Counted from the first letter of the stretch, positions 23,785-35,600 are shown. The stretch: DNA of 64,000 nt from Delphinapterus leucas (GCF_002288925.2 NW_022098076.1:75906009-75970008); one strand, 5' to 3'. Program-made: numbers and translations. The notes: generated by a model not told the origin, from the sequence alone.

Positions 23785-24640
23785 TTTTTTTTTTTTACAT
23801 TTTTTTATTTGAAGTATAGTTGATTTACAGCGCTGTGTTAGTTTCTTGTGTACAGCAAAGTGAAATATACATATTCTTTTCCATATTTATTTCCATTATA
23901 GGTTATTACAAAATATTGAATATAGTTCCCTGTGCTCTACAGTAGGACCTTGTTGTTTATCTATTTTATATAGAATAGTGTATATCTGTTAATCCCAAAC
24001 TCTTAATTTATCCCTCCCATCCCTTTCCCCTTTGGTAACTATAAATTTGTTTTCTATGTCTGTGAATCTGTTTCTGTTTTGTAAATAAGTTCATTTGTAT
24101 CATATTTTAGATTCCACATATAAGCGATAACATATATTTGTCTTTCTCTGTCTGACTTAACTTCACTTAGTATGATAATCTCTAGGTCCATCCATGTTGC
24201 TGCAAATGGCATTATTTCATTCTAGGTTATGGCTGACTAGTATTCCATTGTATACATATACCACATCTTCTTTACCCATTCATTTTTCGATGGACATTTA
24301 GGTTGCTTCCATGTCTTGGCTATTATAAATAGTGCTACTATGAACATTGGGGTGCATGAATCTTTTCTAGTTACAGTTTTGTCTGGATATGTACCCAGGA
24401 GTGGGATTGCTGGATCGTATGTAACTCTATTTTTAGTTTTTTAAGGAACTTCCAGAATGTTTTGCATAGCGGCTGCATCAATTTACATTTCCACCAACAG
24501 TGTAGGAGGGTTCCCTTTTCTCAACACCCTCTCCAGCATTTATTGTTTGTGGACTTTTAATAATGGCCATTCTGACTGGTGTGAGGTGATACCTCATTGT
24601 AGTTTTGATTTGCATTTCTCTGATAATTAACTATGAAAGA
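23785..24640 (-). mobile_element. 5'-truncated L1 insertion, antisense
   Basis: Begins with poly(T) and reads in reverse through L1 3' UTR ('tgaagtatagttgatttaca', 'tccctgtgctctacagtagg', 'aggtccatccatgttgctgc') into decayed 3' sequence. A 14-bp target duplication 'cattcttcatttct' occurs at 23771-23784 and 24641-24654, which marks a single retrotransposition of about 856 bp. Only 3' sequence is present, so it is inactive. Confidence 0.9.
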
Positions 24641-24729
24641 CATTCTTCATTTCTGTTACCATATTTCTAGCATTTCCATTTGATTTTCCCATAGTTTCCA
24701 TCTTGCTTTTGAAATTAGCCATCTGCTCA

Positions 24730-25380
24730 TCCATGCAATACGTCAGATGAATGTCAAAAACATATTGCTATAAGAAAGTAGTCATAATCTATGATTCCAT
24801 ATACACAGCATTCCAGAAAAGGCACAACTATAAAGACAGAAAACAGATCAGTTGGTTTCTAGGGACTGGAGATGACAGGAGAGGATCGACTACAAAGAGG
24901 AGCAAGGGAACTTTGGGGGTGAGGAAATATTATATATTTTCATTACAAAAACATATAGGTTAGTGAAAATTCATAGACCTGTAGACCTAAAATGGTGAAT
25001 TTTACTGTTATACAAATTATATAAACAATAAACCTTATTTTTAAAAAATACACCAAATGCCTGCCATTACACATACCCCAGAAGTGCTAAAATTTAAGAA
25101 ACTGCTGATGTTAGGTGTTGATGGAGATGGAGAACAATGGGAATTCTCTTTCACTATTGGCAGGAGTGTAGATTCCTACAAGAGCTTTGGAAAATCATTT
25201 GACAATATCGACTGAAGTTGAACATATGAATACCCCTTGACCCTGCCATTCCGTTCCTAGATTTACACCCAGAAAGGAATTCATAAGAGTGAACATCAAG
25301 AGACATGTACAAAGATGTATATAGAGCTTTATTCATAGTAGCCCAGAACTGGAAACAACACCATATACTTAACGATTCAT
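24730..25380 (+). repeat. Two old L1 3' fragments in tandem
   Basis: The first piece (to about 25050) shows 'gattccatatacacagcatt' and 'gacctaaaatggtgaatttt'. The second shows 'gggaattctctttcactatt', 'attccgttcctagatttaca' and 'gagctttattcatagtagcc'. Both are L1M-type 3' relics in sense. Confidence 0.7.
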
Positions 25381-25479
25381 TGAGCTCTACATTACATACA
25401 CTTGCATTTGTGCTCTTTTCTGAATGTATTTTATGCTTGTCTATACTTTACAAAAACGTACTCTGTAGCAAAGTTTGCT

Positions 25480-25745
25480 TGGCCCTGCCCACCTCCACAG
25501 CCTACACTCCCTGTTCGCAACCCCTACCCCAAACATGCTAAACCACAGGCACCATGGCCTTTCACCCTCATGCCTGTGCACGCTCTTCCTGCTGTCTGGA
25601 TATTTCCACCTGTCCCCCTCTATACTCTTCGTCTGCATGGAAATCTCCAACTTATACATCAAAACCCAAACCAGATATTACCTCCTCCCAGAAGCCTTCT
25701 TTAAACTCCTATGTCACACACCTTCCTCCACAAGGCTGAATTAGA
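25480..25745 (+). repeat. L2 LINE fragment
   Basis: Contains 'gcaccatggcctttcaccct' and 'catgcctgtgcacgctcttc', then 'ttacctcctcccagaagcct'. This is the usual L2 3' ordering in sense. Confidence 0.6.
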
Positions 25746-25778
25746 CATTTCTGTTTTAATTTCTCTATGCTTCAGGTG

Positions 25779-25973
25779 AAGGTTTATCAACCTCAGAACT
25801 CTTGACAGTTTGGGTTGGATAATTCTTGTTGTGAGGGGCAGTCTTGGGTATCTTAGGACATTTTTTTTAGCATCCCCAGCCTCTACTACATGCCAAGAGC
25901 ACCACTCCCCCACCTCGCAGTTATGATAAGTGTCACCTGGGCAGGCGAAACCACACCTGGTTGAGAATCACTG
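25779..25973 (-). mobile_element. MER5A-type hAT element, antisense
   Basis: Left end 'aaggtttatcaacctcagaa' and right end 'cacacctggttgagaatcac' are the reversed ends of MER5A, with 'ggacattttttttagcatcc' between. It is a short non-autonomous hAT-Charlie relic, near full length. Confidence 0.8.
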
Positions 25974-26147
25974 CTTTAGAGAATCAACAAATAACATCCT
26001 CTCCCCACACCTGAATTCAGAAGCTACTGAGAGATTGACCAAAAGTCCTGAAGATGAAAATCAAAATGTTAGTGACAGAGCTGACTGAAGAACGTGACTT
26101 TAGATCCATGGCCACAAGAACTGTTCATATATCACTCAAAACTAGAG

Positions 26148-26360
26148 CCTCGGGGGCTTCCCTGGTGGCGCAGTGGTTGGGAGTCCACCTGCCGATGCAG
26201 GGGACACGGGTCCGTGCCCCGGTCCGGGAAGATCCCACATGCCGTGGAGCGGCTGGGCCCGTGAGCCATGGCCGCTGAGCCTGCGCGTCCGGAGCCTGTG
26301 CTCCGCAACGGGAGAGGCCACAACAGTGAGAGGCCCGAGTACCCCAAAAAAAAACAAAAC
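26148..26360 (+). repeat. CHR-type SINE
   Basis: Complete sense copy from 'gggcttccctggtggcgcag' to 'cacaacagtgagaggcccga' and an A-rich tail. The flanks share 'actagag' (26141-26147 and 26361-26367) as a short target duplication. The 71-134 codon frames crossing it on both strands are repeat shadows. Confidence 0.9.
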
Positions 26361-26689
26361 ACTAGAGACTCCTGTCCCCGACGTGAGCAGTGCTGAGCAG
26401 CCACAGGCCCCTGCACAGGACGGGGCCTTCGCCAGTGAGGGAGGAGACTGGAGTGCAAATGCCCTGAGAACATGCTGGCTCAGAGGGAGAGAAGGCAAGC
26501 AGAGGGAGCTGGACAACTTGCTCGATTTCTCCTCACAAACTCCCAACCCGACGAGTCACTTGTCCTGACATGAAAAAGACTGAGGGGTGAGGAGAGAGGC
26601 CAGAAACTCCTCCACAGGAGAAATGGCTACGCCCCTACCACTGTGTGCCTCCATCCTGGGCTGGCTGTATCCTCGTCACCTGGTCTCTC

Positions 26690-26800
26690 ATCTGAGTCCT
26701 GCGTAGACCATGGAGGGCAAGGAGCAGGTCCTGTTCATCTCTGCATGCTCAGTGGCTAGCACAGGGCCCGGTTCATGCTAGGAGCTCAGTACGCATCCTT
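26690..26800 (+). repeat. L2-like 3' end fragment
   Basis: Text such as 'atggagggcaaggagcaggt', 'gcatgctcagtggctagcac' and 'catgctaggagctcagtacg' fits the terminal L2 region. The copy is weak. Confidence 0.45.
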
Positions 26801-26888
26801 CTGTGCCTCTGTACCCACCGCCGCCACTGCTGTAGTGTGCCTGCTATAGCCCCAAGTATCTCCAGACAAAACCACACTCACTACATTG

Positions 26889-27131
26889 ATTCTTTTCTTT
26901 AACATCTTTATTGGGTATAATTGCTTTACAATGCTGTGTTAGTTTCTGCTTTATAACAAAGTGAATCAGTTATACATATACATATGTTCCCATATCTCTT
27001 CCCTCTTGCGTCTCCCTCCCTCCCACCCTCCCTATCCCCCCCCTCTAGGCGGTCACAAAGCACCGAGCTGATCTCCCTGTGCTATGCGGCTGCTTCCCAC
27101 TAGCTAAGTATTTTACGTTTGGTAGTGTGTT
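26889..27131 (-). repeat. L1 3' end, antisense
   Basis: Reverse L1 3' UTR: 'taacatctttattgggtata', 'gtgaatcagttatacatata', 'ccctctaggcggtcacaaag' and 'gctgcttcccactagctaag'. It closely matches the copy at 30676-30950, so both derive from the same young cetartiodactyl L1 lineage. Confidence 0.85.
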
Positions 27132-27326
27132 GAAACTCTATCCCCCATGTGCCCTGCTCCTGGGCCTCACTCACAAAGGGAGCCTGACACTAGGAGGAGC
27201 TCAAAAGTATTTCATCAAGTCAGCTCTGGCTGCCCGGGGCACCTCCTCTGGCCTTCCAGCCTCGGCTCGCAGTACCACTGCCACGGGCCACCAGGGGGCG
27301 ACATCCCCTTTCAGATTCCTCTGCAG

Positions 27327-27558
27327 CCGCCGTCCCCAAACTTTTTGGCACCAGGGACCGGTTTCGTTTCGTGGAAGACAATTTTTCCATGGACCGTGGG
27401 TGGCGGGGGTGGGGATGGCTCAGGCGGTAATGGGAGCGATGGGCAGCGGCAGAGGAAGCTTCACTCGCTCGCCTGCCGCTCACCTCCTGCTGCGCGGCCC
27501 GGCTCCTAACAGGCCACGGACCAGCAGCGGTCCGCGGCCCGGGGGTTGGGAACCCCTG
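27327..27558. mobile_element. hAT-type DNA transposon, non-autonomous
   Basis: The two ends are inverted copies: 'gtccccaaactttttggcac' on the left and 'gggggttgggaacccctg' on the right, with 'tcctaacaggccacggacca' just inside. An 8-bp target duplication with one mismatch flanks it: 'ctctgcag' (27319-27326) and 'ctctacag' (27559-27566). It is GC- and CpG-rich compared with its surroundings. No transposase frame is present. Confidence 0.75.
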
Positions 27559-28241
27559 CTCTACAGCCCCCATTCTTAAAACCAACCCCTTCCCCAGGAC
27601 CAGGGCAGAGGCAGCAGGGAGGCCGAATGCCCACTTTCCTCTTCTAAAAAGGGAGAGAATTCTGAACCAGGCGACTGGCCTCAGTGGCCACAGCTGGACG
27701 TTGGGCTGATTCAGACAATAAACTGTGACATCCCTGGGCTTGAGCTGCCTCTCTGTGGCTTCACCTTCCCTGCATTCCCATGAGGTTGGTTCTCTCCTAC
27801 TGAGTCCAGGAGCATCCCCAGCTTCTCCAGAGTCGGGGGAGGTGACCCCTCCCCCTCAGTGCTGTCTCGGGGCTCTCCTGGCTCCGGCTGGACAGGAGGA
27901 CCCCATATTGACCCTCTGGTTTCCCACCACCCCACCCCCGCTTTGAGGGTGTCCCCACTCCCTCTGTGGGCCTGCTTCCCCGTGCCATCCATGGCCAGGC
28001 CTGGATTCTTCCCAGATGCATCCTAGAAACTGTGTCCGGCCTTACCAGCCTCTTGCTGACTGTTCTAGGATCTCTATCACTGGCTCTTTGGACCAGCCAG
28101 GCTCTAAGATATCGAGTGACCTGTGGAAAGTCGCTTCCCCTCTCTGAGCTCGGCTGTCTTGCTTGCAAAGGGCACAGTGAGATGAGATGGTCACCAGGTC
28201 ACATGAGCCCTGAGTCTCCTCTGTAAGCTCTATACTTGCTG
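27559..28241. other. Unique sequence, nothing recognised
   Basis: No gene, named repeat or regulatory site is visible. Confidence 0.4.
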
Positions 28242-28299
28242 TCTCCCTTCTCCCTCCCTCCCTCCCTCCCTCCTTCCCTCCCTCCCTCTGGCTCTTCTC
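28242..28299. repeat. (CCCT)n polypyrimidine simple repeat
   Basis: Almost uninterrupted 'ccctccctccct' units of about 58 nt, with one 'ccttccct' interruption. It is a pure pyrimidine strand. Confidence 0.95.
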
Positions 28300-28389
28300 T
28301 GATCTCACAAGGGCTTCCGCCTTCTCAGGACCCTACCTTCGGTGGGCTCCTGCCCCCTCCACATCTACACCTTCCTAGATAGACCCACA

Positions 28390-28530
28390 GTCTTTAGAAG
28401 CTGATAGACGTAGGTTCTCATGAATTCAATTGTCACCTTCTCTGAGTCTTAGTTTGCTTATCTGTGAACTGAGGTCTGTGCATCTCCCATAGGACCTGCC
28501 GTATCATAGGCAGTCAATAAACGTTACTTC
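28390..28530 (+). repeat. MIR SINE
   Basis: Sense MIR core 'ctgagtcttagtttgcttat' with the 3' end 'cagtcaataaacgttacttc'. Confidence 0.6.
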
Positions 28531-28544
28531 ACTCCCAGTATTCC

Positions 28545-28690
28545 ACATGAGCACAGGGCTAGACACTCTACGTATATAATCATGAATATGCACATAAGTT
28601 TGTCAATTACCGTCCCATTTTATAGGCAAGGAAACTGAGGCACAGAGAGGACAAGCTGGCCTGGGGATCATAAACTGCAACTCGGGCTCC
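28545..28690 (-). repeat. MIR SINE
   Basis: Reverse MIR: 'accgtcccattttataggca' then 'gaaactgaggcacagagagg'. It lies head-on to the MIR immediately before it. Confidence 0.75.
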
Positions 28691-30675
28691 AGCTGCAGGG
28701 ACCTGAGGGCGGCTCCTCCCCAACCAGGCGTTCTTCCTCCATGCTTCACACGCCAGTGAAAGGAGGAGTTTTCTCATCTTTGCTTCTCAGCTGGTTTATC
28801 AGAGCTTTGGTCCTGCATGGGCAAAGGCACCCACCATCCCTCCTTTTTGGGGAAAACGGGTTTATTCACTCATCCATTTATTTTTCTTTTCCATCAGATT
28901 CAGCTTCTCTGTCCTAAAGACCTGGGGCACTGTGGTGAGATCAGAGGCCTCAGAGTGCTGGAGAGAAACATAGATGCTTATTCTCACTCTCTTCATGGAG
29001 GTCATTGACTGTGAAGAAGAAGGAAGTAAACTAACCAAGTCCAGGGGATGCAGATGCCTCATGCCTGGTTCTCAGACCCAGAACCCTGAGGACGGGAAGC
29101 AGCTGTTTTCTGTCTTCGTAAGCGCTGGACTCCCCAGAAGTGCGCTCGCGCAGAAGGAGGGGACACGAGGGTGAGCAGAAGAAAATATCCAGTGTCAGAT
29201 CATTCTAAAGGGCAAAGGGGACAGAAAGCTGCATCGCTGGCCTGGGAAAGACACTCGTCTGCTTGCCAGCTTGACAGAGAGGGTGCACTTCGGGCCGGCT
29301 GCAGAGGGGTGGACAGATGGGTCTTGCAGACCCAGGGAGTAAGAACACGGGGATGGGCCATGCAGGGCTGTGAGGAGACACCTAGAGACATCACTTGTCC
29401 CAGAGGCCCAGTTCAAGAAGAGGGCACCGAGGCTTTGAGAGGGGAGTTCTCTTGGCCAGCCCCTAGTCTACCCAAATCTCCTGGCTGCTAATCCAGTGCC
29501 CCTTACACTGGCCACCCCCTGGGACCAGGGCCTCACTGGCTCCTGCCACCTCTGACCACCTGCGTGGTCTCCAGCCCTGCCCCCAGGTAAGCCATGGAGA
29601 AGCTCGGGACCAGCTCCAATCTGCCGGGAGGGGTAACTGATGCTGGGAACAGAGGCCACCAGCTCTCCGTTCCCGCCACTCCCCTGGAGCTTTCAATAAA
29701 CAGCCTGCTTCTAAGTGCCCGATTACTCTCAGCTTCCAGCTCTCAACCCACCGCATCCCTTAGGCCTTGGAATTTGGCTCAGCCAGCTGCGCACTATGAC
29801 CTCTTCCAGAAGGTGCCTCGAGTGCCTGAAGTGCCCCTGTTGGCCACTGGAGGGAGCCTTAGGTCCACTACTGCTCTGAGAAGCCATCCCCAGTGTGGAC
29901 ATAAGGCTGGAAGAGAAAACACGCAGATTGGAGAATCCTAACCCTGGCTGGACTTTCCATAGTCCTCCCTCAGCTCTCCCCAGCCCAAGCGTAGGCCCCT
30001 CATGTCCCCCGAGGCCCCTGGGAAGGGAGGTTCCCCTGGTCTCCATCCCCCAAGAGGGACCACCTGCAGCAGCTACAGCCAAAGCCCTGTCTGCTGGTGG
30101 CTCGACTGGGAGGGGCCGCTGGGAGACAGGACAGGCGGGGACAGAAAACAAGGAAGGAAGAAGGAAAGTGCAGATAGGAAGGGGAAAATGAAGGAGCTAG
30201 ACAGATGGGAAGAGCCTCCTTGGGGCTGCCCCCTGTGGCGAGTCCAGAGGAGCGCCCAGCACCCTCCTCTGGTGTTTGCGTCTGTTCCCTCCCTGCCTGT
30301 TTACCTGGCCCAGCCAGTCCCCTCAACAGCAGTCCAGGACTTGGGGTTATTAGAGGCTGGGTGGGCAAGCTCCTGGAGCAGGAAGTCGAGCGGAGGAAGT
30401 GAGTGAGATGGCTGTAATGCCACCGGGAGCCCACGCAAAGGCTAACACTGCAGCTCACCTGGTTCTCACCTCTCTTATCTCCACGTGGGATAGAGTTCGC
30501 AGGCTTTAGTCACTGAAGGCGTGTCACTGAGAGCAGGCTTCTCTTTCCCCAACTGACACCTGCTGATACCGCTGCTTAGGTATCAGGCAGCTTCTCCTGA
30601 AAGGCCACCCCCAGGGGGCTTTAGATTTCCAGAACAAATTGCCTTCTTTCCCGGTCTCTACCTTCCCATCCAAAC
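28691..30675. other. Unique intergenic sequence, nothing recognised
   Basis: About 2 kb of moderately GC-rich DNA. Frames of 60-152 codons overlap on both strands between 29171 and 30458 without domains. I see no named repeat. Confidence 0.4.
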
Positions 30676-30950
30676 TTTTTTTTTTTTCAACATCTTTATT
30701 GGAGAATAACTGCTTTACAATGGTGTGTTAGTTTCTGCTGTATAACAAAGTGAATCAGCTGTACATATACATATGTTCCCATATCCCCTCCCTCTTGCAT
30801 CTCCCTCCCACCCTCCCTATCCCACCCCTCTAGGTGGTCACAAAGCACCAAGCTGATCTCCCTGTGCGATGCGGCTGCTTCCCACTAGCTATCTATTTTA
30901 CATTGGGTAGTGTATATATGTCCATGCCACTCTCTCACTTCGTCCCAACT
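30676..30950 (-). repeat. L1 3' end, antisense
   Basis: Poly(T) followed by 'aacatctttattggagaata', 'gtgaatcagctgtacatata' and 'gctgcttcccactagctatc'. It is 5'-truncated to about 275 bp. Confidence 0.9.
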
Positions 30951-31034
30951 TCTATCACATTTAAGTGTTTGGTCATTTGAAATCTCTGTTATAGAAGCTG
31001 AACCAATATGCTAAATAATACAGAACTAAAGAGA

Positions 31035-31232
31035 CCTTAAGTCCATTTATGTAGAATTTTCCAGCTATGACATCTTGGGCAAACTACTTAATCTTTCTAA
31101 GCTTTAATTTCCTTAGCTGTACACCTATTTCCCAGGGTCATTTTATCAACAAATAAATGAGATAACATTTAATACAACACCTAATACAGCATCTAGCATG
31201 TAGTTGGGGTTCAATAGATGTTGAAACAGCCC
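31035..31232 (+). repeat. MIR SINE
   Basis: Sense MIR: 'catcttgggcaaactactta', 'gctttaatttccttagctgt' and the tail 'gcatctagcatgtagttggg'. Confidence 0.75.
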
Positions 31233-31545
31233 AGTCATCTTTGCAAAATGCCAGCCTGATCCCACGACCCACTTGATGAAGAACCTTCAAAAACCTCCCC
31301 TGCTTTTACAGCAAACACCAGATGCTTCACATGACCAAATAAGCCCCGCCTAACTCACCCTTCCCACCTCCCAACCCCCAGCTCCAGGGGCTACACTGAC
31401 CTTGCCGTTACCTCATTCCTTCCACCAACATTGATAGAGGGCCTCCAATATGCAGGACACTGTGCTGGGGCTTCAGATACAGACCTGGGTCCTTGCTCTT
31501 AGGGACTTTATAGTTGAAGGAGGGAGGGGAAAAATATTAAATACA
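31233..31545. repeat. L2 LINE fragments
   Basis: Sense L2 body at about 31235-31400 ('aaaaacctcccctgctttta', 'catgaccaaataagccccgc'). A reversed LINE-end piece with 'gagggcctccaatatgcagg' and 'ttagggactttatagttgaa' follows at about 31405-31545. Confidence 0.55.
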
Positions 31546-31559
31546 TAAGTGGCAAACCC

Positions 31560-31800
31560 GGCTAACATGTATGAGCGTCTGCTGGTGGCCGGGTGCTGTC
31601 CCAAGCTGCTTGTACAAGTGCAGACTCCCATTTCTTACCACAGCCCCCTGAGTCAGGTACCTCTATTACCATCTCACATTTACAGGTGTGGAAACAACAA
31701 GGGCAAGGAGCATGGCCAAGGTCACACAGCTAGTAGGGATGGAGCTAGAATTTGAACCCAGGCAGTCTGACACCACAGCCTGTGCACATAACCACTTTTC
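31560..31800 (-). repeat. MIR SINE
   Basis: Reverse MIR: 'tcacatttacaggtgtggaa', 'caaggtcacacagctagtag' and 'gaacccaggcagtctgacac'. It is well preserved. Confidence 0.85.
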
Positions 31801-31889
31801 TACCTGGCCTCCAGAGGAGTGTCAAGTGACACTGTCAAAAGTGCTACCCACCCACCCCCAAAAAAAACAAGTGCTACCCAGGGGAGGTA

Positions 31890-32275
31890 GAAGGGCTCAG
31901 ACCCAAATGCCTCTCCTGCCCCTGGACCTTGGCACGTGCTATTCCCTCGGCCTGAAACACCTTGCTCCCCGCCTTTGCCCAGATCCTCTTCTGTTCACCC
32001 TTTGGACCTTAACATTCAGAAAGTGTCACTTCCTAAGGGACATTTTCTTTGCTCTCCCCAGACCATCCAGATCCATTTACAAATTCTTGCTGCATGATGT
32101 ACCTTTTGCCCAGGGCATTTATCACATTGTAATGATAAATTTGACATTTCTTCATAGGTTTTCCCTGCCCACCCCCCTTCCCCACTGCCCTTAGACTGGG
32201 ATGCTGCAAGATGAACAAACACCCAGATTGCTCAGTACCTCACATAGTAGATGCTCAATAAATACCTGGAGAATT
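31890..32275 (+). repeat. L2 LINE 3' end
   Basis: Sense L2: 'ccttggcacgtgctattccc', 'gcctttgcccagatcctctt', 'catttatcacattgtaatga' and the terminal 'atagtagatgctcaataaat'. Confidence 0.75.
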
Positions 32276-32889
32276 AATTAATTGACGGAGTGATTGACTT
32301 ACTCAAGGTCGCCCTGAGGTCTCCATGGCTGTGATGTTTTCCTCATTTCTCCTGGTGATCTCCTGCCCTCCTCAAGGAACCCTGCCCCATGTGCCCCCAC
32401 TCCTGATATCCCCAACCAGTCCGAGTCCCCTGAGGGAGGGTCGTGGTGCTGTCAGGTCAGATTCTGCTCAGGCAGGATATGGTGCTGGAGGTGGGCAGGG
32501 GGCTGGTGACCTGAAAGTAGGGCACCCCCTACTTTCCCAGGACCTCACCCTGGAATGTGAGGTTTCCCAGGACCAGTCAGGGAATGGAGCAGAGACTGAG
32601 AGGAGGGACCCAGAACCTGGACATCCTGTCTCGATGACCAGAGATGATCTTTAAACCCCATAAAAGCTGGAGCCATGGAGGCGGCTGTACCACCATCCCC
32701 AAGCACCGTGGTCTGGAGTCAGGAGCCGGCGAGATCAATATCGTTCGGGAGGCTTTCAGCTACAAGTCCTCTCTGCTGCCAAGTCTCCCCAGAGGCCTGA
32801 GAAAATGGAGTGGAGGAGACAAGAGGCGCAAGAAAAGGGGGAAATACATACTCCTCCAGGGCCGACAGCCCAGTAGTAGACTAAGGGCC
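32276..32889. other. Unique sequence, nothing recognised
   Basis: No gene or named repeat is visible. Confidence 0.4.
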
Positions 32890-33030
32890 ATGCTCCGTGC
32901 CATGTGGTCTCAATCCTCACACCGGCCCTCCAGGGTGGGTGTTAGCCCACTTTACAGATGCGAAAACTCGGCCCAGAGAGGGAAACAACTTTCCAGAGAT
33001 CCCAGCAAAGCCAGAACCACACCCAGCCAA
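32890..33030 (-). repeat. MIR SINE fragment
   Basis: Reverse MIR with 'gcccactttacagatgcgaa' and 'aactttccagagatcccagc'. Confidence 0.65.
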
Positions 33031-34672
33031 GCCTGCCTCTGAGGCCAGCAGGCTCCGAGGGAGGGCACCTGGAGGTTGGGCCCAGCCACATCTGCACTCC
33101 CGGCTCTGGCCGGAAGAGGGGCTCTCCTAGGCCGCGCATGCAGCCGCGCCCAGGATGGAGACTGGGAGGGGCCTTCTGCAGTCCTGGCTCCAACACCCGC
33201 AGGGACGGGGAACTCACCCTTCCCAAGTAATCCCTTTCATTACCAGCAGCCCTCTCTCCTCTGACTTCCCTGTGGCCCTCACCTACGACAGTGTGACACC
33301 CAGAGAGGGCTGACTCTCTCGTCCAAGAGAGGCCATCGCACACTGGACAGCCAGCATCCCATCCTCCCAGCACCATCTATTCTCCAAGCCGAGGTCTCCC
33401 GGGCCCTTCTGCACCGACTGCAGCTTGCTCACGTGCCATGTGCCGTGTGCACCAGGCCTCCCAGTGGGTCTGACCCCCAGAACTCATGGGGGTGCTCTCT
33501 CCCCCCTCTGATCATGCAGCTCTGCTAATTAGCTCAGTCAGGGGTCGGCACGCTGTGGGGCAGCCCTGTCCCCCTGCTGGCCTGGTACCCCACCCCTGGG
33601 CCTGAACAGAACGTTGGCAGGAAGGAGGAAGGAGTGGAGACTCAGCACGGCCCAAGGGGCCAGGTCTCCTGTGTGTGTGTGTGTATGTGTGTGTGTTCCT
33701 ACACTTAACCGTCAGTGTTTGTATAAGTGGCCGTATCCTTTCCCTATTTTGAACTGCTTGGAAACTGCTAAGACTAATAGTCATTTTCACCAACTAATGA
33801 GGAAAATCCAGTTCTTTCATAGAAGGAGGCAGACTTTGATCTAACACCGATAAGGAGGCATTCCAGAGCCCCTGGAGTTAGATTCTCCAGGCCCTTCCCT
33901 TCGCACCATTGTCTGTCTATAGGCCCTAGAGGGCATGCCCCCTAGAAAGACTGGCCCTTAAGGTGGCTGGGTAAAGCCCGGCCTGGGTGCAGGGGAGGGA
34001 CATTTGGACAGCATTCTCCCGCCCCCGAGAAGGAGGGACGTGGGGAAGGGCTGGCTGTGGGGAAGCCCAAGCCAGTCCGGGGGGACTTCTCCACACTCCG
34101 CTCTCCTCCCTGTCCGTCTCCGGTACACACACACACCTGCCACGGAAGAGTCCATTTAAGGAGTGCTTCTGTGCCCTGGCTGCCTGTAGAATCCCTGGGG
34201 AGAGACGAAAAACCCCAGCGCCCCAGCTGGTCCTCTGACCAATTCACTCGGAACCTCTGGGTGGGACCCGGGCTTCGGTACTTTTCAGCCAAGTCTGAGA
34301 CAGTGTGAGACTCCTCACCTACGGCCCCCAGCCCCACCCCTATGCCCCTCCTGCCCTCTCCTCAGCTGACGTTCCTGCCTCTTCCCAGGCGGGACTCTGC
34401 TCACACCCTGCATGTCCATCCGCTGCAACAGGAGCTCCTGCTCGCCAGGCCAGGCCTCGCCCCTACCTGGCCCCAGTCTCTGCAGAGACTCCAGAACCCC
34501 AGCAGCAGGGCGGGCCCCACCGCTTACCCCCAGCGTAGACCCAGACAAGAGCACTGCAGTCCTGACCTTTCAGGAGGTGCTGAGGCAAGGTCTGAGCTCA
34601 GCGCCTCGAGCCCTGGGGTCAAGTCCCAGTTGTGTGAGACCTGCCCAGGCTGCTCGGACTTCAGTGCCTGCG
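33031..34672. other. Mostly unique, with a short (GT)n
   Basis: Contains a (GT)n microsatellite with one interruption at 33671-33696. Frames of 60-144 codons overlap on both strands without motifs. Confidence 0.4.
33671..33696. repeat. (GT)n microsatellite
   Basis: Seven GT units, then 'at', then further GT units. Confidence 0.9.
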
Positions 34673-34803
34673 CAGGTTTCCTGGGGGTCTTGTTAACATG
34701 CAGATTCTGATCTGCAGGTCTGAGGTGGGACCAGAGATTCTGCCTTTCTAATAAGCTCTCCACCAAGGTCGATGCTGACAGTGCATGGACCACACACTTT
34801 ACA
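34673..34803. mobile_element. hAT-Charlie relic (MER58-like)
   Basis: Contains 'gttaacatgcagattctgat', 'gaccagagattctgcctttc' and 'agtgcatggaccacacactt', which matches the short hAT-Charlie family whose reversed relative lies at 48323-48483. Confidence 0.55.
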
Positions 34804-35214
34804 AGAAATGAAAAGGTCCTTTGGGTCTTCAGTGTACTGAGATGGGTCATGAGCGCTCAGCTCCCTACCCCTCCCGCTGCAGCTCCAGCCCATTTCCTCT
34901 TCCTCTGGGCCCCACCCTGCCTCGCTGTTTAGTTCCCTCAAAGCCAGGCTAGATCAGCCCAGCGCACAGACCTAGCTCTCTCATCCCCTGCACCAGGCCC
35001 AGCCTTGGGTAGCCACATCGCTCCACAGCTGGTTGTGCCCTCCCCCATCGCGCAGCAGGAGCCCTGGGCCACTCCCCGGCAAGCCAGCACCACTGCCCAG
35101 GCCTAGAATCCCTGTCTAACCAATGCCATCAGTTTGCTCTCCTGCCTGCCCGTCACTCATCAGTCTGTCTTTCCCTCCTGGTGCAAACCCTGAGAGCAGA
35201 GGGAGAGGCATGAG

Positions 35215-35432
35215 CTGGGAAGTCAGCTCGCCTGGGTTCATAGCCTGGCTCTGCCCCTTGGCAACTTTGTGATTTCGGGCATTCTCTGAACCCCTTTGAA
35301 TCTGTTTCTTTCTCTATAAAATGAAGACAGGGACACAGCCCTTATCTCACTGGGTGTGTGCGCATGAGAAAATACACATACGTGCTCAGTGCCATCCCCG
35401 GCACTTAGCGGGTGTGCTAAACGCCAGCTGTC
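35215..35432 (+). repeat. MIR SINE
   Basis: Sense MIR: 'cctgggttcatagcctggct', 'tttctctataaaatgaagac' and a tail with 'ccccggcacttagcgggtgt'. Confidence 0.75.
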
Positions 35433-35449
35433 GCTGGTGGTGAGAAGCA

Positions 35450-35600
35450 TCACCTCTGCCAGTTAGAAGCTGTGTGGCCTCTCACGGCCTCAGTTTCCTT
35501 GTCTGTCACTTGGGTATAACAACACCCGCCTCAGGGCTTCATTGGGAAGATTAGGCAGGACGGAGCCTAGCACACAGTAGAGGTGCAGTACATGTTAATC
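35450..35600 (+). repeat. MIR SINE, second copy
   Basis: Sense MIR core 'cctcagtttccttgtctgtc' with the tail 'gcctagcacacagtagaggt'. Two MIRs stand in the same orientation, about 20 bp apart. Confidence 0.7.
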
